Part shown: in pieces, positions 1 to 11,684 of the stretch | How positions within the stretch are numbered: position 1 is the first letter of the stretch | Layout of the letters: each line of letters starts with the position of its first letter | Assembly: GCA_028821405.1 (NCBI GenBank) | Contig: JAPPGK010000013.1 | Location: 1 to 54,156, forward strand | Source: Gammaproteobacteria bacterium | Lineage (GTDB): Bacteria > Pseudomonadota > Gammaproteobacteria > Pseudomonadales > Azotimanducaceae | DNA length: 54,156 nt | Reading direction: 5' to 3' | The notes under the pieces: model-generated | Seen by the model: the letters and a program-made list of their open reading frames with translations, nothing else | Told to the model about the DNA's origin: nothing | Databases searched by the model: none | Program-made: the position numbers and the translations under genes

Positions 1-255
1 AACGATGGCACGAAACAACCATTATTTCAACTTATTTATGACACACTACACTAGACCCAAGCCGATCTGGCACCCAGCCCGACCTTCGGCTACCGCCACA
101 AGTCCGAGGGGCGATGGGTTTCACGCCGGACGACAACGTTTGGCCATGCGCGCCGACAACGCGTTCCGGGTTGCCTTGGTGTACTTTTTTGCTGGCATTG
201 CGCAGCAATTTCGTTACACTTCCACTAATGCGCGACAAAGGACTGTCGTTCTTGA

Positions 256-3200
256 ATGCGACTTAGGGAAATAAAGCTCGCCGGGTTCAAGTCTTTCGTT
301 GATCCGACAACGGTCACCTTCCCCGGCAACCGGTGTGCCGTAGTTGGCCCGAACGGCTGCGGCAAATCCAACATCATCGATGCCGTTCGCTGGGTGCTCG
401 GCGAGAGTTCGGCGCGGCAACTGCGCGGCGAGGCCCTCACCGACGTCATCTTCAACGGTTCGGTCTCGCGCCAGCCGACATCCCTCGCCTCCATCGAGTT
501 GATCTTCGACAACGGCGATGGCCGGGCGGGCGGCGAGTTCGCCAACGGCAAATTCGCCTCCTATTCGGAGATCGCCGTACGCCGAGAGGTCACGCGGGAT
601 GGTCAATCGACCTACTACCTGAACGGTGCGCGATGTCGACGGCGCGACGTGGCCGATGTCTTCATGGGCACCGGGATCGGACCTCGGAGCTATTCGATCA
701 TCGAACAGGGCATGGTTTCCCAGCTGGTCGAGGCCAAACCCGAGGAACTACGCACCCACTTGGAGGAAGCCGCCGGCATTTCCAAGTACCGGGAGCGGCG
801 ACGCGAAACGCACAACCGCATCAAGCACACGGTGGACAATCTCGAACGACTTGGTGATCGGACCGATGAACTCGGACGTCACTTGGCGCACCTGAAACGC
901 CAAGCGCGCGCCGCCGAGCGCTACCGCGAGCTCAAGGAACGGTCACGGCGGTTGAGCGCGGAACTCCACGCCCTGCGGCTCGGCGTCCTCGAGTCGAGGC
1001 TGGCGAGCAAGGAGTCGCGGATCGAGACCTTGGAAGCGGAACACGCGGGTGCCTTGGCAGCGCGTGCTCGCCAGGATGCTGCGTTGGAACGCAACCGTGA
1101 TGCACATTTGCGGCTGACCGGCAAGCGCGCCGACGTACAAGGCCGTTGGCACGGGCTCGGTGCCGAAATGGCGCGTCTCGAACAGGGCATCGAGTACAAC
1201 AACGAGCGACTCCAGCAGTTCAGGGAGGATCTCGCGGAACTGACGACCCGGCACCGGGACACCAAGGACCAACTCGACGCGGACTCGAGGCGAATCGAGG
1301 AACTCAACGCCAAACTTGCCTCCAAGGCGCCCCGCCTGGCGGACAGCGAAGCCGATGATCGAGCCGCCGGCACCCGGCTTGCAGACATCGACGAACGGGT
1401 GAGGGAAGGCCAACGTGCTTGGGAGGACTGTGCCCGGCGGATCGGTGACAACAGCCGCGAGGTGGAGGTCAAACAGAGCCGGATCGAACACGGCGAGCAA
1501 GTTCTCAAGAGCCTGCGCGCCCGGGCCGGGGCGTTGGAGACGGAGCCGAGCAGCGTCGTCGATGCCGGGGTCGAGCGGCTTTCGCGCCAGATCGACGAAT
1601 CCGCACGCCGTGTGGAGGCGCTTCGTGCCGGGATTGCCGCCAACGCCGAGAAGGTTGCGAGCGTGCGTGAGGAACGCTCCCATGGTGAACGCGCGCGCGA
1701 GGAAGCAAACGCCGAGTTGCAGCGTTTGGGTGGCGAGTTGGCGCGTCTAGAGGCGGTGCAACGCGCTGCCGTGGGCAAAGCGGACGACGCATCCAGCGAG
1801 GCTGCGCGATGGCTGCGCGACCATGGATTGGCGGATGTGCCGAGGCTCGCGGAAGCGCTGCGCGTTGCATCCGGTTGGGAGGCCGCGGTTGAGGCGGCGC
1901 TGGGCGATCTACTGGACGCCGTCGCCGTCGAGGACACCGGCGGTCTGGCGAATGATCTCGCGAACCTGCGCCGCGGTCGGGTTTCCCTCTACGAAGCGCG
2001 TCCGTCCCCGCCCTCCGATGGGGCGTTGCGACCACTGTCCGCCCTCGTGGACTCGCCGGTCGGCTCTTTGCTGGACGGCGTATTTGCCGCGGACACGATG
2101 GCCATGGCCCTGGAGTATCGCTCGGCGCTGGCGCCGGGTCAGCGCATCGTGACCCGGGACGGGGAGCTGATCGGCGCCGATTGGATTCGTGGCGGCACCC
2201 CTGGCGATCAGGACCAAGATCAGGGCGTCTTGGCGCGAGCGCGGGCGATCGGTCAGCTCAAGACCGAGAGGGAAGAAGCCGAGGCGCGGTTCGTGGAATG
2301 CGACGCCCGGTTGGCCCAGGCGCGCGAGCAGCTCCTCGCCCTGGAGGGGGAGCGGGAAACGCTCCAGACCCAATATGCCGGCGCGGCCGAGGAGCTATCG
2401 CGAGTAACCCGGGAGCACGATGTTCGCCAGGTGCGAATGGAGGAAGCCGACGCCCGGGCGCGTCGAAATGCTGCCGACCGGGAGGAAGTCCACGCCCAGA
2501 TCGCCAACGAATCGAAGTTGCTCGAGGAATACCGTGCCCGGCTGGCGGCGCTAATCCAGTCCGCGGCGACGTTGCGTTCGGAGGCCGAGGCTCTGCGCGA
2601 GGTTCGCGACCGCGAAGCCGGCGAACTGTCGCAGGCCCGCCAGGATGCCCAGGCGGCGCGCGATGCCGTGCATGCACTGCGTGGCGAATACCAGGGCATG
2701 CGAACATCGCTCACGGCCAGCGAGATGGCGCGGCAGCGACTGCTGGATCAGCGTCGCGACTTCGACCGGCGCATGACTGAGCTTGGCAGGGTCATCGCGG
2801 ATGTCGAGTCGACCGTGCCGGATCAGCGCGATGCGTTGGCGCACAAGGCCCGGGAGCGGGAGGAACTCGAAGCCGAACTGGCCGAGCTGCAGCGCAAGAT
2901 CGACAGGACCGAAGCCGAACTCAATGCAGCGACGGCGAAGCGTATCGACGTCGACGCAGCGGTCGAGTCGGTACGGGGCCGTCTCGAGGAAGCCCGGGTC
3001 GAGCGCGAAAGGCTGGTGACGAACCGGGATAACGAACGGGTCCAACTGGCCGAGACCGGGTTCGACCGGGCGGAAGTGCAACGGGAACTGCCCGATGACG
3101 CGACCGAGCCTGTCTGGGTCGAGTCGCTGGAACGGATTGAAGCGAGGACTGCTCGATTGGGGCCGATCAACTTGGCTGCCATCGAGGAATACGAGGAGCG

Positions 3201-3771
3201 GTCAGAGGAAAAGCGGAACCTGGACGCGCAGTGCGAGGATCTCGAGGCCGCTCTGGCGACCCTGAGAAACGCCATCCGGCGGATCGACCGGGACACTCGA
3301 GTCCGCTTCAAGGACACTTTCGAGCGTGTCGACGAGCACTTGCAGGACCTGTTTCCCAGATTCTTCGGGGGCGGCAGCGCCCGCCTGGTGCGTATCGGCG
3401 ACGACTGGCTGGATGCCGGTGTGGCACTCATGGCGCGGCCGCCGGGCAAACGCAATCCCACCGTTCACCAGCTTTCGGGAGGAGAGAAGGCCATGGCGGC
3501 GGTGGCGCTGATCTTCTCCATCTTCCAACTCAATCCGAGTCCCGTCTGTCTTCTCGACGAGGTGGACGCGCCCCTGGACGACACCAACGTCGGTCGGTTC
3601 GGCGATCTCATCGGCGAACTGTCGAAGGACGTGCAGTTCGTCGTGATTACTCACAACAAACAGACCATCGAAATGGCGGATCACCTCCTGGGCGTGACCA
3701 TGCAGGAACCCGGGGTGTCGCGTTTGGTATCTGTGGACATGGAAGGCGCTGCGCGTATGGCAGCCGGTTAG
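256..3771 (+). CDS. smc: Chromosome segregation ATPase SMC
   Basis: Structural maintenance of chromosomes protein, 1171 residues, the usual length for bacterial SMC. It works as a cytoplasmic homodimer with ScpA/ScpB to organise and separate daughter chromosomes. The N-terminal ATPase half has the Walker A motif GPNGCGKSN at residues 31-39. Two long Glu/Arg/Ala-rich coiled-coil arms flank a hinge at about residues 500-650. The C-terminal half has the ABC signature LSGGEKAMA at 1073 and Walker B CLLDEVDAP at 1098. The ATG at 256 gives the standard SMC beginning (MRLREIKLAGFKSF). The 255 bases upstream hold no recognisable gene. It leads an smc-zipA-ligA cluster also seen in Pseudomonas relatives. 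It looks intact. Confidence 0.97.
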   Translation: MRLREIKLAGFKSFVDPTTVTFPGNRCAVVGPNGCGKSNIIDAVRWVLGESSARQLRGEALTDVIFNGSVSRQPTSLASIELIFDNGDGRAGGEFANGKFASYSEIAVRREVTRDGQSTYYLNGARCRRRDVADVFMGTGIGPRSYSIIEQGMVSQLVEAKPEELRTHLEEAAGISKYRERRRETHNRIKHTVDNLERLGDRTDELGRHLAHLKRQARAAERYRELKERSRRLSAELHALRLGVLESRLASKESRIETLEAEHAGALAARARQDAALERNRDAHLRLTGKRADVQGRWHGLGAEMARLEQGIEYNNERLQQFREDLAELTTRHRDTKDQLDADSRRIEELNAKLASKAPRLADSEADDRAAGTRLADIDERVREGQRAWEDCARRIGDNSREVEVKQSRIEHGEQVLKSLRARAGALETEPSSVVDAGVERLSRQIDESARRVEALRAGIAANAEKVASVREERSHGERAREEANAELQRLGGELARLEAVQRAAVGKADDASSEAARWLRDHGLADVPRLAEALRVASGWEAAVEAALGDLLDAVAVEDTGGLANDLANLRRGRVSLYEARPSPPSDGALRPLSALVDSPVGSLLDGVFAADTMAMALEYRSALAPGQRIVTRDGELIGADWIRGGTPGDQDQDQGVLARARAIGQLKTEREEAEARFVECDARLAQAREQLLALEGERETLQTQYAGAAEELSRVTREHDVRQVRMEEADARARRNAADREEVHAQIANESKLLEEYRARLAALIQSAATLRSEAEALREVRDREAGELSQARQDAQAARDAVHALRGEYQGMRTSLTASEMARQRLLDQRRDFDRRMTELGRVIADVESTVPDQRDALAHKAREREELEAELAELQRKIDRTEAELNAATAKRIDVDAAVESVRGRLEEARVERERLVTNRDNERVQLAETGFDRAEVQRELPDDATEPVWVESLERIEARTARLGPINLAAIEEYEERSEEKRNLDAQCEDLEAALATLRNAIRRIDRDTRVRFKDTFERVDEHLQDLFPRFFGGGSARLVRIGDDWLDAGVALMARPPGKRNPTVHQLSGGEKAMAAVALIFSIFQLNPSPVCLLDEVDAPLDDTNVGRFGDLIGELSKDVQFVVITHNKQTIEMADHLLGVTMQEPGVSRLVSVDMEGAARMAAG

Positions 3772-3788
3772 GCCTTGAGGGTTCTCAA

Positions 3789-4832
3789 ATGGACATGAAG
3801 AGCTACATCCTTGTCGGTGGCGGACTATTGATCTGCCTTGTTTTGCTGCATGCACTTGTGTCGGCATGGCGGGACAACCGCAGGGTTTCAAACTCGGACG
3901 CGGGGGAGGCCGATCCCGATCCATTGGATCTCGACGCGGCGGAAGACACGGCGGTGCTGTGGACTGACGATCCGGATGCAGAGCTACACGACCAAACGCC
4001 CCCAGATGAAAGCCCTGCCGAGGCAAGCCGAGAGCCTACCGTCCTGATGGATCGTTCGACCCACCACGCGGATGCGAACGCCGACGGTGACGTGGCGACG
4101 GCGCCCGACGACTTGGACGCCGCCGCAATGGAATCCTTGCCGGCCGACGAATCGCAGGAAGACGAGGAAGCGGTCGAGGATACCGTCGGATCCTTGCCCA
4201 AGGAGGAAACGGTCGAGGATACCGTCGGGTCCTTGCGCAAGGAGGAAGCGGTCGAGGATACCCTCGGTTCCTTGCGCAGGGGACGCCGAATCGAGATCGC
4301 GGGGAAACGGACCGAGCCCACGGTGCCCCGCGCGATGCGTCCCGAATTCCACCATTTCGTACCGCCCACCGAGCGACAGGAACTCCAGGACGAAGCCAAC
4401 GGTGCGGCGTCCCTCGACGACGTGATCGTGATCTGGCTGTTCGCCGAATCGGGAAGGCTCTTGGATGGCGAAGCGCTCCTGAAGGCGTTCGTGTCGCACG
4501 GCTTGAAATGCGACTCCGATCGGGTATTCAAGAAAGCGGACCCGCGTTGCGGCGGCCATTGGTACACGGTCGCGAACGGTGTGGAGCCAGGCACGTTCGA
4601 CATTTCCCGACCGGCTGCGCTCGAGACGCCTGCCGTGGCGATGCTGCTATCCCTGGCGGAGGTCCGGGATCCCATGGCCGCCTTCGAGAACATGCTGGAT
4701 GTCGCGCAGGATCTCGCCACCACCTTGGACGCCGAGTTGAAGGACGAACGCAGGAGTGACATGAGCTGGCAGACAATCGAGCACTGCCGGCAGCGGATCA
4801 GCGACTTCAAGCGGATGCGGCTGAGGGCGTGA
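3789..4832 (+). CDS. zipA: Cell division protein ZipA
   Basis: Inner-membrane anchor that ties FtsZ to the membrane at the division site; 347 residues. One N-terminal membrane segment (about residues 5-26, SYILVGGGLLICLVLL) is followed by a long acidic Asp/Glu/Pro-rich linker. The C-terminal FtsZ-binding domain spans about residues 195-345. The reading frame stays open upstream inside smc, but the ATG at 3789 is the right start: it begins the membrane anchor, lies 17 bases after the smc stop and follows a GAGGG ribosome site. The linker contains three near-perfect 13-residue repeats. The position between smc and ligA supports the call, since sequence conservation in ZipA is low. Confidence 0.9.
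   Translation: MDMKSYILVGGGLLICLVLLHALVSAWRDNRRVSNSDAGEADPDPLDLDAAEDTAVLWTDDPDAELHDQTPPDESPAEASREPTVLMDRSTHHADANADGDVATAPDDLDAAAMESLPADESQEDEEAVEDTVGSLPKEETVEDTVGSLRKEEAVEDTLGSLRRGRRIEIAGKRTEPTVPRAMRPEFHHFVPPTERQELQDEANGAASLDDVIVIWLFAESGRLLDGEALLKAFVSHGLKCDSDRVFKKADPRCGGHWYTVANGVEPGTFDISRPAALETPAVAMLLSLAEVRDPMAAFENMLDVAQDLATTLDAELKDERRSDMSWQTIEHCRQRISDFKRMRLRA
4164..4280 (+). repeat. Three 39-bp tandem repeats inside zipA
   Basis: Three consecutive 39-bp units (4164-4202, 4203-4241, 4242-4280) differ at only a few bases. Each encodes 13 residues of the form EE-(A/T)-VEDT-(V/L)-GSL-x-(K/R) plus one residue. They lie in the unstructured linker of ZipA and keep the reading frame, so copy-number change would alter linker length without breaking the protein. 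Confidence 0.9.
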
Positions 4833-6899
<2,067 letters not shown>

Positions 6900-6960
6900 T
6901 CTCGGTTTTCCGCTGGCACGAGCGCCGGATGGGCGGGGCGGCAACCTGCTCCCCGGTGGG

Positions 6961-7554
6961 TTGGTACGGCGCAGACTCGTGGCCGTTGCGGCCTTGGCGT
7001 TGCTGGCCGGTTGCATGTCCGGACCCCCCTCCGATAGCGAGGATCTGTGCAAGATATTCGAGGAACGGCCGCGTTGGCACCGCGCCGCGACGGCAGCGGA
7101 GAAACGCTGGCGGATTCCGACCCCCGTCATGATGGCGGTGGTGTACAAGGAGTCGAGCTATGTGGCCAAGGCCCGCCCGCCGCGAGGCCGGCTGCTCGGG
7201 GTCGTCCCCTGGAAACGGGCGTCGTCCGCCTACGGGTTCGCCCAGGCCACCGACGAGGCCTGGTCGGACTACCTGCGCGAAACCCGCAATCGGTCATCGG
7301 ACCGGGACGACTTCGCCGATGCCATCGACTTCGTCGGTTGGTATCTGAACCGGTCGCATCGCCACCTGGGCATCGCCCCGGCGGATGCGCGCAACCTCTA
7401 TCTGACGTACTACGCCGGCATGGGTGGCTACAGCCGGGGCACTTGGCGGAACAACGAGTGGCTGAAAGACGCGGCTGCCCGCGTCGCCACGCGTGCCAGC
7501 CGCTACGAGCGTCAACTTGGGGGTTGCCGGGCATTGGATCGTCGCCGGCGGTGA
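6961..7554 (+). CDS. Transglycosylase SLT-like lipoprotein
   Basis: Predicted lipoprotein with a lysozyme-like soluble-lytic-transglycosylase fold, which would act on peptidoglycan from the periplasmic side. The TTG at 6961 gives a compact signal peptide ending in the lipobox LLAGC. A second TTG at 6889, inside the end of ligA, would add 24 residues before the signal. Family features: Glu in KESSY as the candidate catalytic residue, then AYGFAQAT and the YYAGMGGYSRG segment. About 197 residues, shorter than MltC/Slt and without accessory domains. The SLT fold is a confident reading; the substrate is not known. Confidence 0.75.
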   Translation: MVRRRLVAVAALALLAGCMSGPPSDSEDLCKIFEERPRWHRAATAAEKRWRIPTPVMMAVVYKESSYVAKARPPRGRLLGVVPWKRASSAYGFAQATDEAWSDYLRETRNRSSDRDDFADAIDFVGWYLNRSHRHLGIAPADARNLYLTYYAGMGGYSRGTWRNNEWLKDAAARVATRASRYERQLGGCRALDRRRR

Positions 7555-7559
7555 TCGTA

Positions 7560-7582
7560 CGGGACGGGCTTGCCGCGTCCCG
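7560..7582 (+). terminator. GC-rich hairpin after the lipoprotein gene
   Basis: CGGGACG (7560-7566) pairs with CGTCCCG (7576-7582) around a 9-base loop, starting 5 bases after the stop at 7554. There is no T run after it, so it may be a weak or Rho-assisted terminator or only an mRNA-protecting hairpin. Confidence 0.35.
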
Positions 7583-7590
7583 GGACGGGG

Positions 7591-7678
7591 CCATGGGTAG
7601 GTCGGCGTGGCTGGGCCGGAGGCGAACCCCGGCGCACAGCGAAGCGAAGCGCCGGGGACGGCTTTGGGGTGCTACGGG
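7591..7678 (-). repeat. 88-bp dispersed palindromic repeat, copy 1
   Basis: This 88-bp block recurs inverted at 48161-48248 with a single mismatch. It has a strong internal hairpin: CCCCGGCGC and GCGCCGGGG, 9 bp, around a 13-base loop containing GAAGCGAAG-type tandem words. Read on the minus strand it starts at the TAG stop of the sugar dehydrogenase gene, so it sits exactly at that gene's 3' end. It encodes nothing convincing. It resembles a REP-like or miniature non-autonomous element. Confidence 0.8.
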
Positions 7679-8745
7679 ACCGTGCGGGTCACGCGGTAGA
7701 TTCTGCCGCCCTGATCGTCGGAGATGAGCAAGGTACCGTCCCGCGCCATGAGGACGTCCGCCGGGCGACCCGACGCCTTCTCCCCTTCGAGCCAGACATC
7801 GACGAACGGCGAGTAGACGGGTTCACCCGCCGCGAATCGGATGACGCTGACTCGGTAGCCCACCTTGGAGGATCGATTCCAGGAGCCGTGTTCGGCAATG
7901 AAGAGCGCGTTCGAATAATCCGGACCGAACAGTTCCCCGGTGTAGAAACCCATGCCGATCGCCGCGGCGTGGGCTTGTATCTCGACCTCGGGGGGGACGT
8001 AGTCCGCCGGGTCGTGTCCTTCCCCGTATTCGGGGTCGAGGATGGCCGTGCCGTGGATGTGCGGGTAGCCGTAGTGGGCGCCCGCCTTGGTGACCCGGTT
8101 CACCTCCTCCGGTGGGATGTCGTCGCCCATCATGTCCCGACCGTTGTCCGTGAACCAAAGTTCGTTGGTCTCGGGGTGCCATGCCAGGCCGACGGAGTTG
8201 CGTACGCCGTGGGCGTACACGGTCGCCTCGCCCGTGCGGGGATCCATGCGCAGGATGCTCGCAAAGCGTTCATCGGTGGACTTGCAGATGTTGCACGGCG
8301 CACCGACGGGTACGTACAGGTAGCCGTCGGGACCCACGGACAGGTATTTCCAGCCGTGGTGGTACTTGTCCGGCAGGGTATCGGTGATGACTTCCGGCGC
8401 CGGCGACTCCCGGAAGTTCGTCGCGATGTCGGGATAGCGGAGGATCCGGTCGAGGGCGGCGACATAGAGGTCTTCCCCGAACAACGCCAGCCCGCTCGGC
8501 ATGGTCAGCCCCTTGGCGAAGGTGACGACCTCCGGGGCGCCTTCGGCGGACGGGACCACGGCATAGAGGCGTCCGGCCCGTCGGGTTCCCACGAACAAGA
8601 TACCGGACTCCGCTTCGGCCATCTGGCGAGCGTTGGGCACCTCGTCGGTGTAGATCGACATGGAGAATCCGGGTGAAATCCCTTCACCGGCCGCGGGGGT
8701 TGCCAGGGCGAGTGCCAGCACGGAGACTAGGGAAACCCACTTCAT
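7672..8745 (-). CDS. PQQ-dependent sugar dehydrogenase family protein (periplasmic)
   Basis: Six-bladed beta-propeller of the soluble glucose/sorbosone dehydrogenase family; enzymes of this family oxidise sugars with PQQ. 357 residues. The ATG at 8745 gives a clear Sec signal peptide (MKWVSLVSVLALALA, cleavage near TPAAGEG). The frame extends 37 codons upstream, but that segment is hydrophilic and lacks a signal. Family landmarks: GPDGYLYVPVGAPCN, RMDPRTGE, YAHGVRNSVGLAWHP, WFTDNGRD and HYGYPH, with the Cys residues of CNIC conserved among sorbosone-dehydrogenase-like members. The true substrate cannot be read from sequence. Its 3' end runs straight into the 88-bp repeat. Confidence 0.85.
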   Translation of the reverse strand: MKWVSLVSVLALALATPAAGEGISPGFSMSIYTDEVPNARQMAEAESGILFVGTRRAGRLYAVVPSAEGAPEVVTFAKGLTMPSGLALFGEDLYVAALDRILRYPDIATNFRESPAPEVITDTLPDKYHHGWKYLSVGPDGYLYVPVGAPCNICKSTDERFASILRMDPRTGEATVYAHGVRNSVGLAWHPETNELWFTDNGRDMMGDDIPPEEVNRVTKAGAHYGYPHIHGTAILDPEYGEGHDPADYVPPEVEIQAHAAAIGMGFYTGELFGPDYSNALFIAEHGSWNRSSKVGYRVSVIRFAAGEPVYSPFVDVWLEGEKASGRPADVLMARDGTLLISDDQGGRIYRVTRTVP

Positions 8746-8911
8746 TCCGGCAGTGTAGCAGCCCGCCTGCGCATTTGGGCCAGTGCCCCGGTCGTTGTGC
8801 GACATGCACCCGACATTCTGTGCGAGATTGACGCACTTTGCCGGTCGTGTCTCCACGCGACCCGAAGAGTTGGGTTACTGTCTCGGTGAGTTTGCGTAGC
8901 CGAGGCCGATT

Positions 8912-11020
8912 TTGTCAGACGCCGTCGCACCCGTATTGACCGACGAATTGAAGGCGTCGATCCAACGTGCCTATTCGACCTGGCTCGGTAGTCGCGGGTT
9001 CAGGGCGCGTCGCGGTCAGCGACAGATGATCGCGGACATCGCCCGGGGCTTGACCGAGGACCGTCGGTTGTGCGTGGTAGAAGCGGGTACGGGAACGGGA
9101 AAGACTGCAGCCTATTGCCTGGCCGCCATTCCCATCGCCAAGGCCCTGGACAAGCGGGTGGTCATTACCACCGCGACCGTGGCACTGCAGGAGCAGGTGG
9201 CACTGCGCGACCTCCCCGACCTCAAGCGCAACGCTGGCCTTGACTTCGCGTTCGCCATCGCCAAGGGCCGCAGTCGGTACGTCTGTCTAGAGCGCCTCGA
9301 GGACCGCCTCGCCTACGACCCGGAAACCGCGCGCCTGTTCGGGCCGCCGGAGGCCGAGGATCTCGAGATCTACCGCCGCCTCGAGTCGTCCTTCGTCACC
9401 GGCACCTGGGATGGCGATCTGGACAACTGGCCGGACGGTGTTCCCTCGAAGGCCTGGACCCCCGTTACGAATGATCGAGCCGGCTGTCATGGCCGACGCT
9501 GCAAACACTACCACCAGTGCCCGGTGTTCCGGGCCCGATCCGACGTATCCGACGCCAACGTGGTGGTGGCGAACCATGACCTCGTGCTGACGGACCTTCG
9601 GATCGGCGGTGGCGTGGTGCTGCCGGATCCCGCCGATACCATCTACGTGATCGACGAAGCCCATCACTTGCCGGAAAAGACCCGCGATCAGTTCACGGCC
9701 CGCGCCGCCCTGCGTGGCTGTACCGACTGGCTGAAGCAGATCGCGTCGAGCATCGACACCATGGCAAGGCGTTTCGACCAACCACGCGAGGTGCAGCGGG
9801 CACGGGAACGGCTGGTGGACGAGGCGGGCGGTGCCGAGGGTCTGCTCGCAGATGTGGGGACCATCGTGCGCGACCTGCCTTTCGAGTCACGGGATGCGGA
9901 CAAGGAGACGCACCGTTTCCCGTTGGGTGAGATACCGCCACCGCTGGCCGAGGCGTCTGCGCCGCTAGGCAAGTCGTTCGGTGGCGTCGCGGCGATTCTG
10001 GATGAGTTGGGGAACGATCTCGAGGAAGTCATCGAAGGCAATCTCGATTGGCCGAATCCCCAGCTTGCGGAGTCCTGGCGTCCGACCATCGGCCAGCTGG
10101 CCAGCCGGGCTGCGAGCGCGGAGGCCTTGTTCAACGATTACGGGAGTGGTTCATTGGCATCCGCCGCGCGGTGGGCGTCCAGGGGACTGGATGAACGCCG
10201 CGAAGAAATCGAACTCACCAGCGCACCGCTCATGCCCGGTGAGATCCTGAACGAGAAGCTCTGGAGCAATTGCCACGGCGCGCTTGCCACGTCCGCCACC
10301 CTCTGCGCGCTGGGGACGTTCGCGCGCTTCCGGGAAAGCACCGGCCTCGTCGACTCGGCGCGCGAGTCGCGCATCCCGAGCCCGTTCGACTTCCCGCGCG
10401 TCGCCACGTTGTCGGTACCGCCAATGCGTGCCGAACCGCCCGACGCCCAGGGTCATACCGAGGAGATCGCTTCGCTGTTGCCGGGGCTTCTGCGTTTGGA
10501 GCGAAGTGCACTGGTCCTGTTCACGTCCTGGCGGCAGTTCAATGCCGTGGTGGAGTCGCTGCCGGACGAACTTCGCTCGAACTGCCGCCTGCAGGGCGAG
10601 GCATCCAAGCAACGCCTGATAAGCGAACACACATCAGCGATCGACGAGGGGCACGATAGCTACCTCTTCGGCTTGGCGAGCTTTGCGGAGGGTGTGGACC
10701 TGCCCGGCGCGTACTGCCGGCACGTGATCCTTGCCAGAATCCCCTTCGCCGTTCCCGACAATCCCGTCGACCAAGCGGTCGCCGAGTGGCTCGAGAGCCA
10801 GGGCCGCAATCCGTTCATGGAACTCTCGCTGCCGGATGCCTCCCTGCGCCTCGTTCAAGCCAGCGGCCGGCTGATCCGCAACGAGACCGACCAGGGACGG
10901 ATCACCCTGCTCGACCGACGCATCCTGACCCGACGCTACGGCGAGTCGCTCCTGGCTGCGCTCCCGCCGTACCGGTTCGACTTTCCCGCGCTGGCCCCGG
11001 GTCGCCGACGCACGCCTTAG
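8912..11020 (+). CDS. dinG: ATP-dependent DNA helicase DinG
   Basis: Superfamily 2, XPD-like 5'-3' helicase that unwinds R-loops and damaged or G-quadruplex DNA; 702 residues. Walker A EAGTGTGKT (residues 58-65), DEAH box VIDEAHH at about 246. The iron-sulfur cluster cysteines are spread between YVCLERL and CHGRRCKHYHQCP. C-terminal helicase motifs include FAEGVDLPG and QASGRLIRNETDQGR. It starts at TTG 8912. The stop is followed by TAGCGCCCCAA, the same 11 bases that begin the 88-bp repeat at 48 kb, but the match stops there. Intact. Confidence 0.94.
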   Translation: MSDAVAPVLTDELKASIQRAYSTWLGSRGFRARRGQRQMIADIARGLTEDRRLCVVEAGTGTGKTAAYCLAAIPIAKALDKRVVITTATVALQEQVALRDLPDLKRNAGLDFAFAIAKGRSRYVCLERLEDRLAYDPETARLFGPPEAEDLEIYRRLESSFVTGTWDGDLDNWPDGVPSKAWTPVTNDRAGCHGRRCKHYHQCPVFRARSDVSDANVVVANHDLVLTDLRIGGGVVLPDPADTIYVIDEAHHLPEKTRDQFTARAALRGCTDWLKQIASSIDTMARRFDQPREVQRARERLVDEAGGAEGLLADVGTIVRDLPFESRDADKETHRFPLGEIPPPLAEASAPLGKSFGGVAAILDELGNDLEEVIEGNLDWPNPQLAESWRPTIGQLASRAASAEALFNDYGSGSLASAARWASRGLDERREEIELTSAPLMPGEILNEKLWSNCHGALATSATLCALGTFARFRESTGLVDSARESRIPSPFDFPRVATLSVPPMRAEPPDAQGHTEEIASLLPGLLRLERSALVLFTSWRQFNAVVESLPDELRSNCRLQGEASKQRLISEHTSAIDEGHDSYLFGLASFAEGVDLPGAYCRHVILARIPFAVPDNPVDQAVAEWLESQGRNPFMELSLPDASLRLVQASGRLIRNETDQGRITLLDRRILTRRYGESLLAALPPYRFDFPALAPGRRRTP

Positions 11021-11078
11021 CGCCCCAAGGCCGGGACGGCGGCGTCCGAATACGCGCCTTCGCCGCTCGCTGTACGTC

Positions 11079-11684
11079 CTAACACGCCGCGGAACGCTTC
11101 GTGACCTTCGCCAGCCAGTAGTCCATGCTCGTATACCGGCCGCCCCCGGTGAAGAACAGCGACAACAGCATGAGGAAATACGTCACCGCGAACTCGATCC
11201 CGCCGTTGAGAATCGTCACCGAACCGCGGGCGGTCAGCCACTTGTAGTCGCCGTGCTCCTTCAAGATGGAAATGATCTCCGCCTTGCGCGGGACCGCTTC
11301 CATGACGCGGTCGTTGGCCAACCAACTCGACGCGTCCGAGAGGACCAACCAGCCGTTCTGCCAATGGACCGCGAAGGCGGCGACCAGCATGGTGATCATT
11401 AATGGCACGGCCACGAGCCGGGTCGCCAAGCCGGCGACGAGCATCACGCCGCCCCCAAGTTCGGCGGCGGTGGCGAGGAACGCCATGACTTCTGGCAGCG
11501 GCATGCCCAAGGTGTTGCCGAACCACGAAACCGTTCCGCTGAAACCGGTTGCCTTCACCCAGCCGGACTGGATCATCACCGGCGCGAGGAACAGCCGCAG
11601 CAAGAGCGGCGGGACCCCGTCGAATGGCTTCAGCTTCTCGAAGGTCGTGTCGTAGATTCGGTTGTAGCTGGCGATGGGATTCAT
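11079..11684 (-). CDS. DoxX family membrane protein
   Basis: Small integral membrane protein, 201 residues, of the DoxX/DoxD type. Four hydrophobic segments: LLLRLFLAPVMIQSGW, VMAFLATAAELGGGVMLVAG, LVAVPLMITMLVAAFAVHW, and VTYFLMLLSLFF near the C-terminus. The RLFLAPVMIQSGWVK region and the ELGGG motif after a conserved membrane helix are typical. Family members are linked to membrane redox or quinone reactions, but no activity can be assigned here. ATG 11684 is preceded by a GGGAGA ribosome site. Convergent with dinG; divergent from the next gene with a 117-base gap for promoters. Confidence 0.85.
   Translation of the reverse strand: MNPIASYNRIYDTTFEKLKPFDGVPPLLLRLFLAPVMIQSGWVKATGFSGTVSWFGNTLGMPLPEVMAFLATAAELGGGVMLVAGLATRLVAVPLMITMLVAAFAVHWQNGWLVLSDASSWLANDRVMEAVPRKAEIISILKEHGDYKWLTARGSVTILNGGIEFAVTYFLMLLSLFFTGGGRYTSMDYWLAKVTKRSAAC

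Noticed and set aside
11021-11078. Third copy of the 88-bp repeat after dinG
   Set aside because: Only the first 11 bases (TAGCGCCCCAA) match; the hairpin and the rest are absent, so it may be chance.
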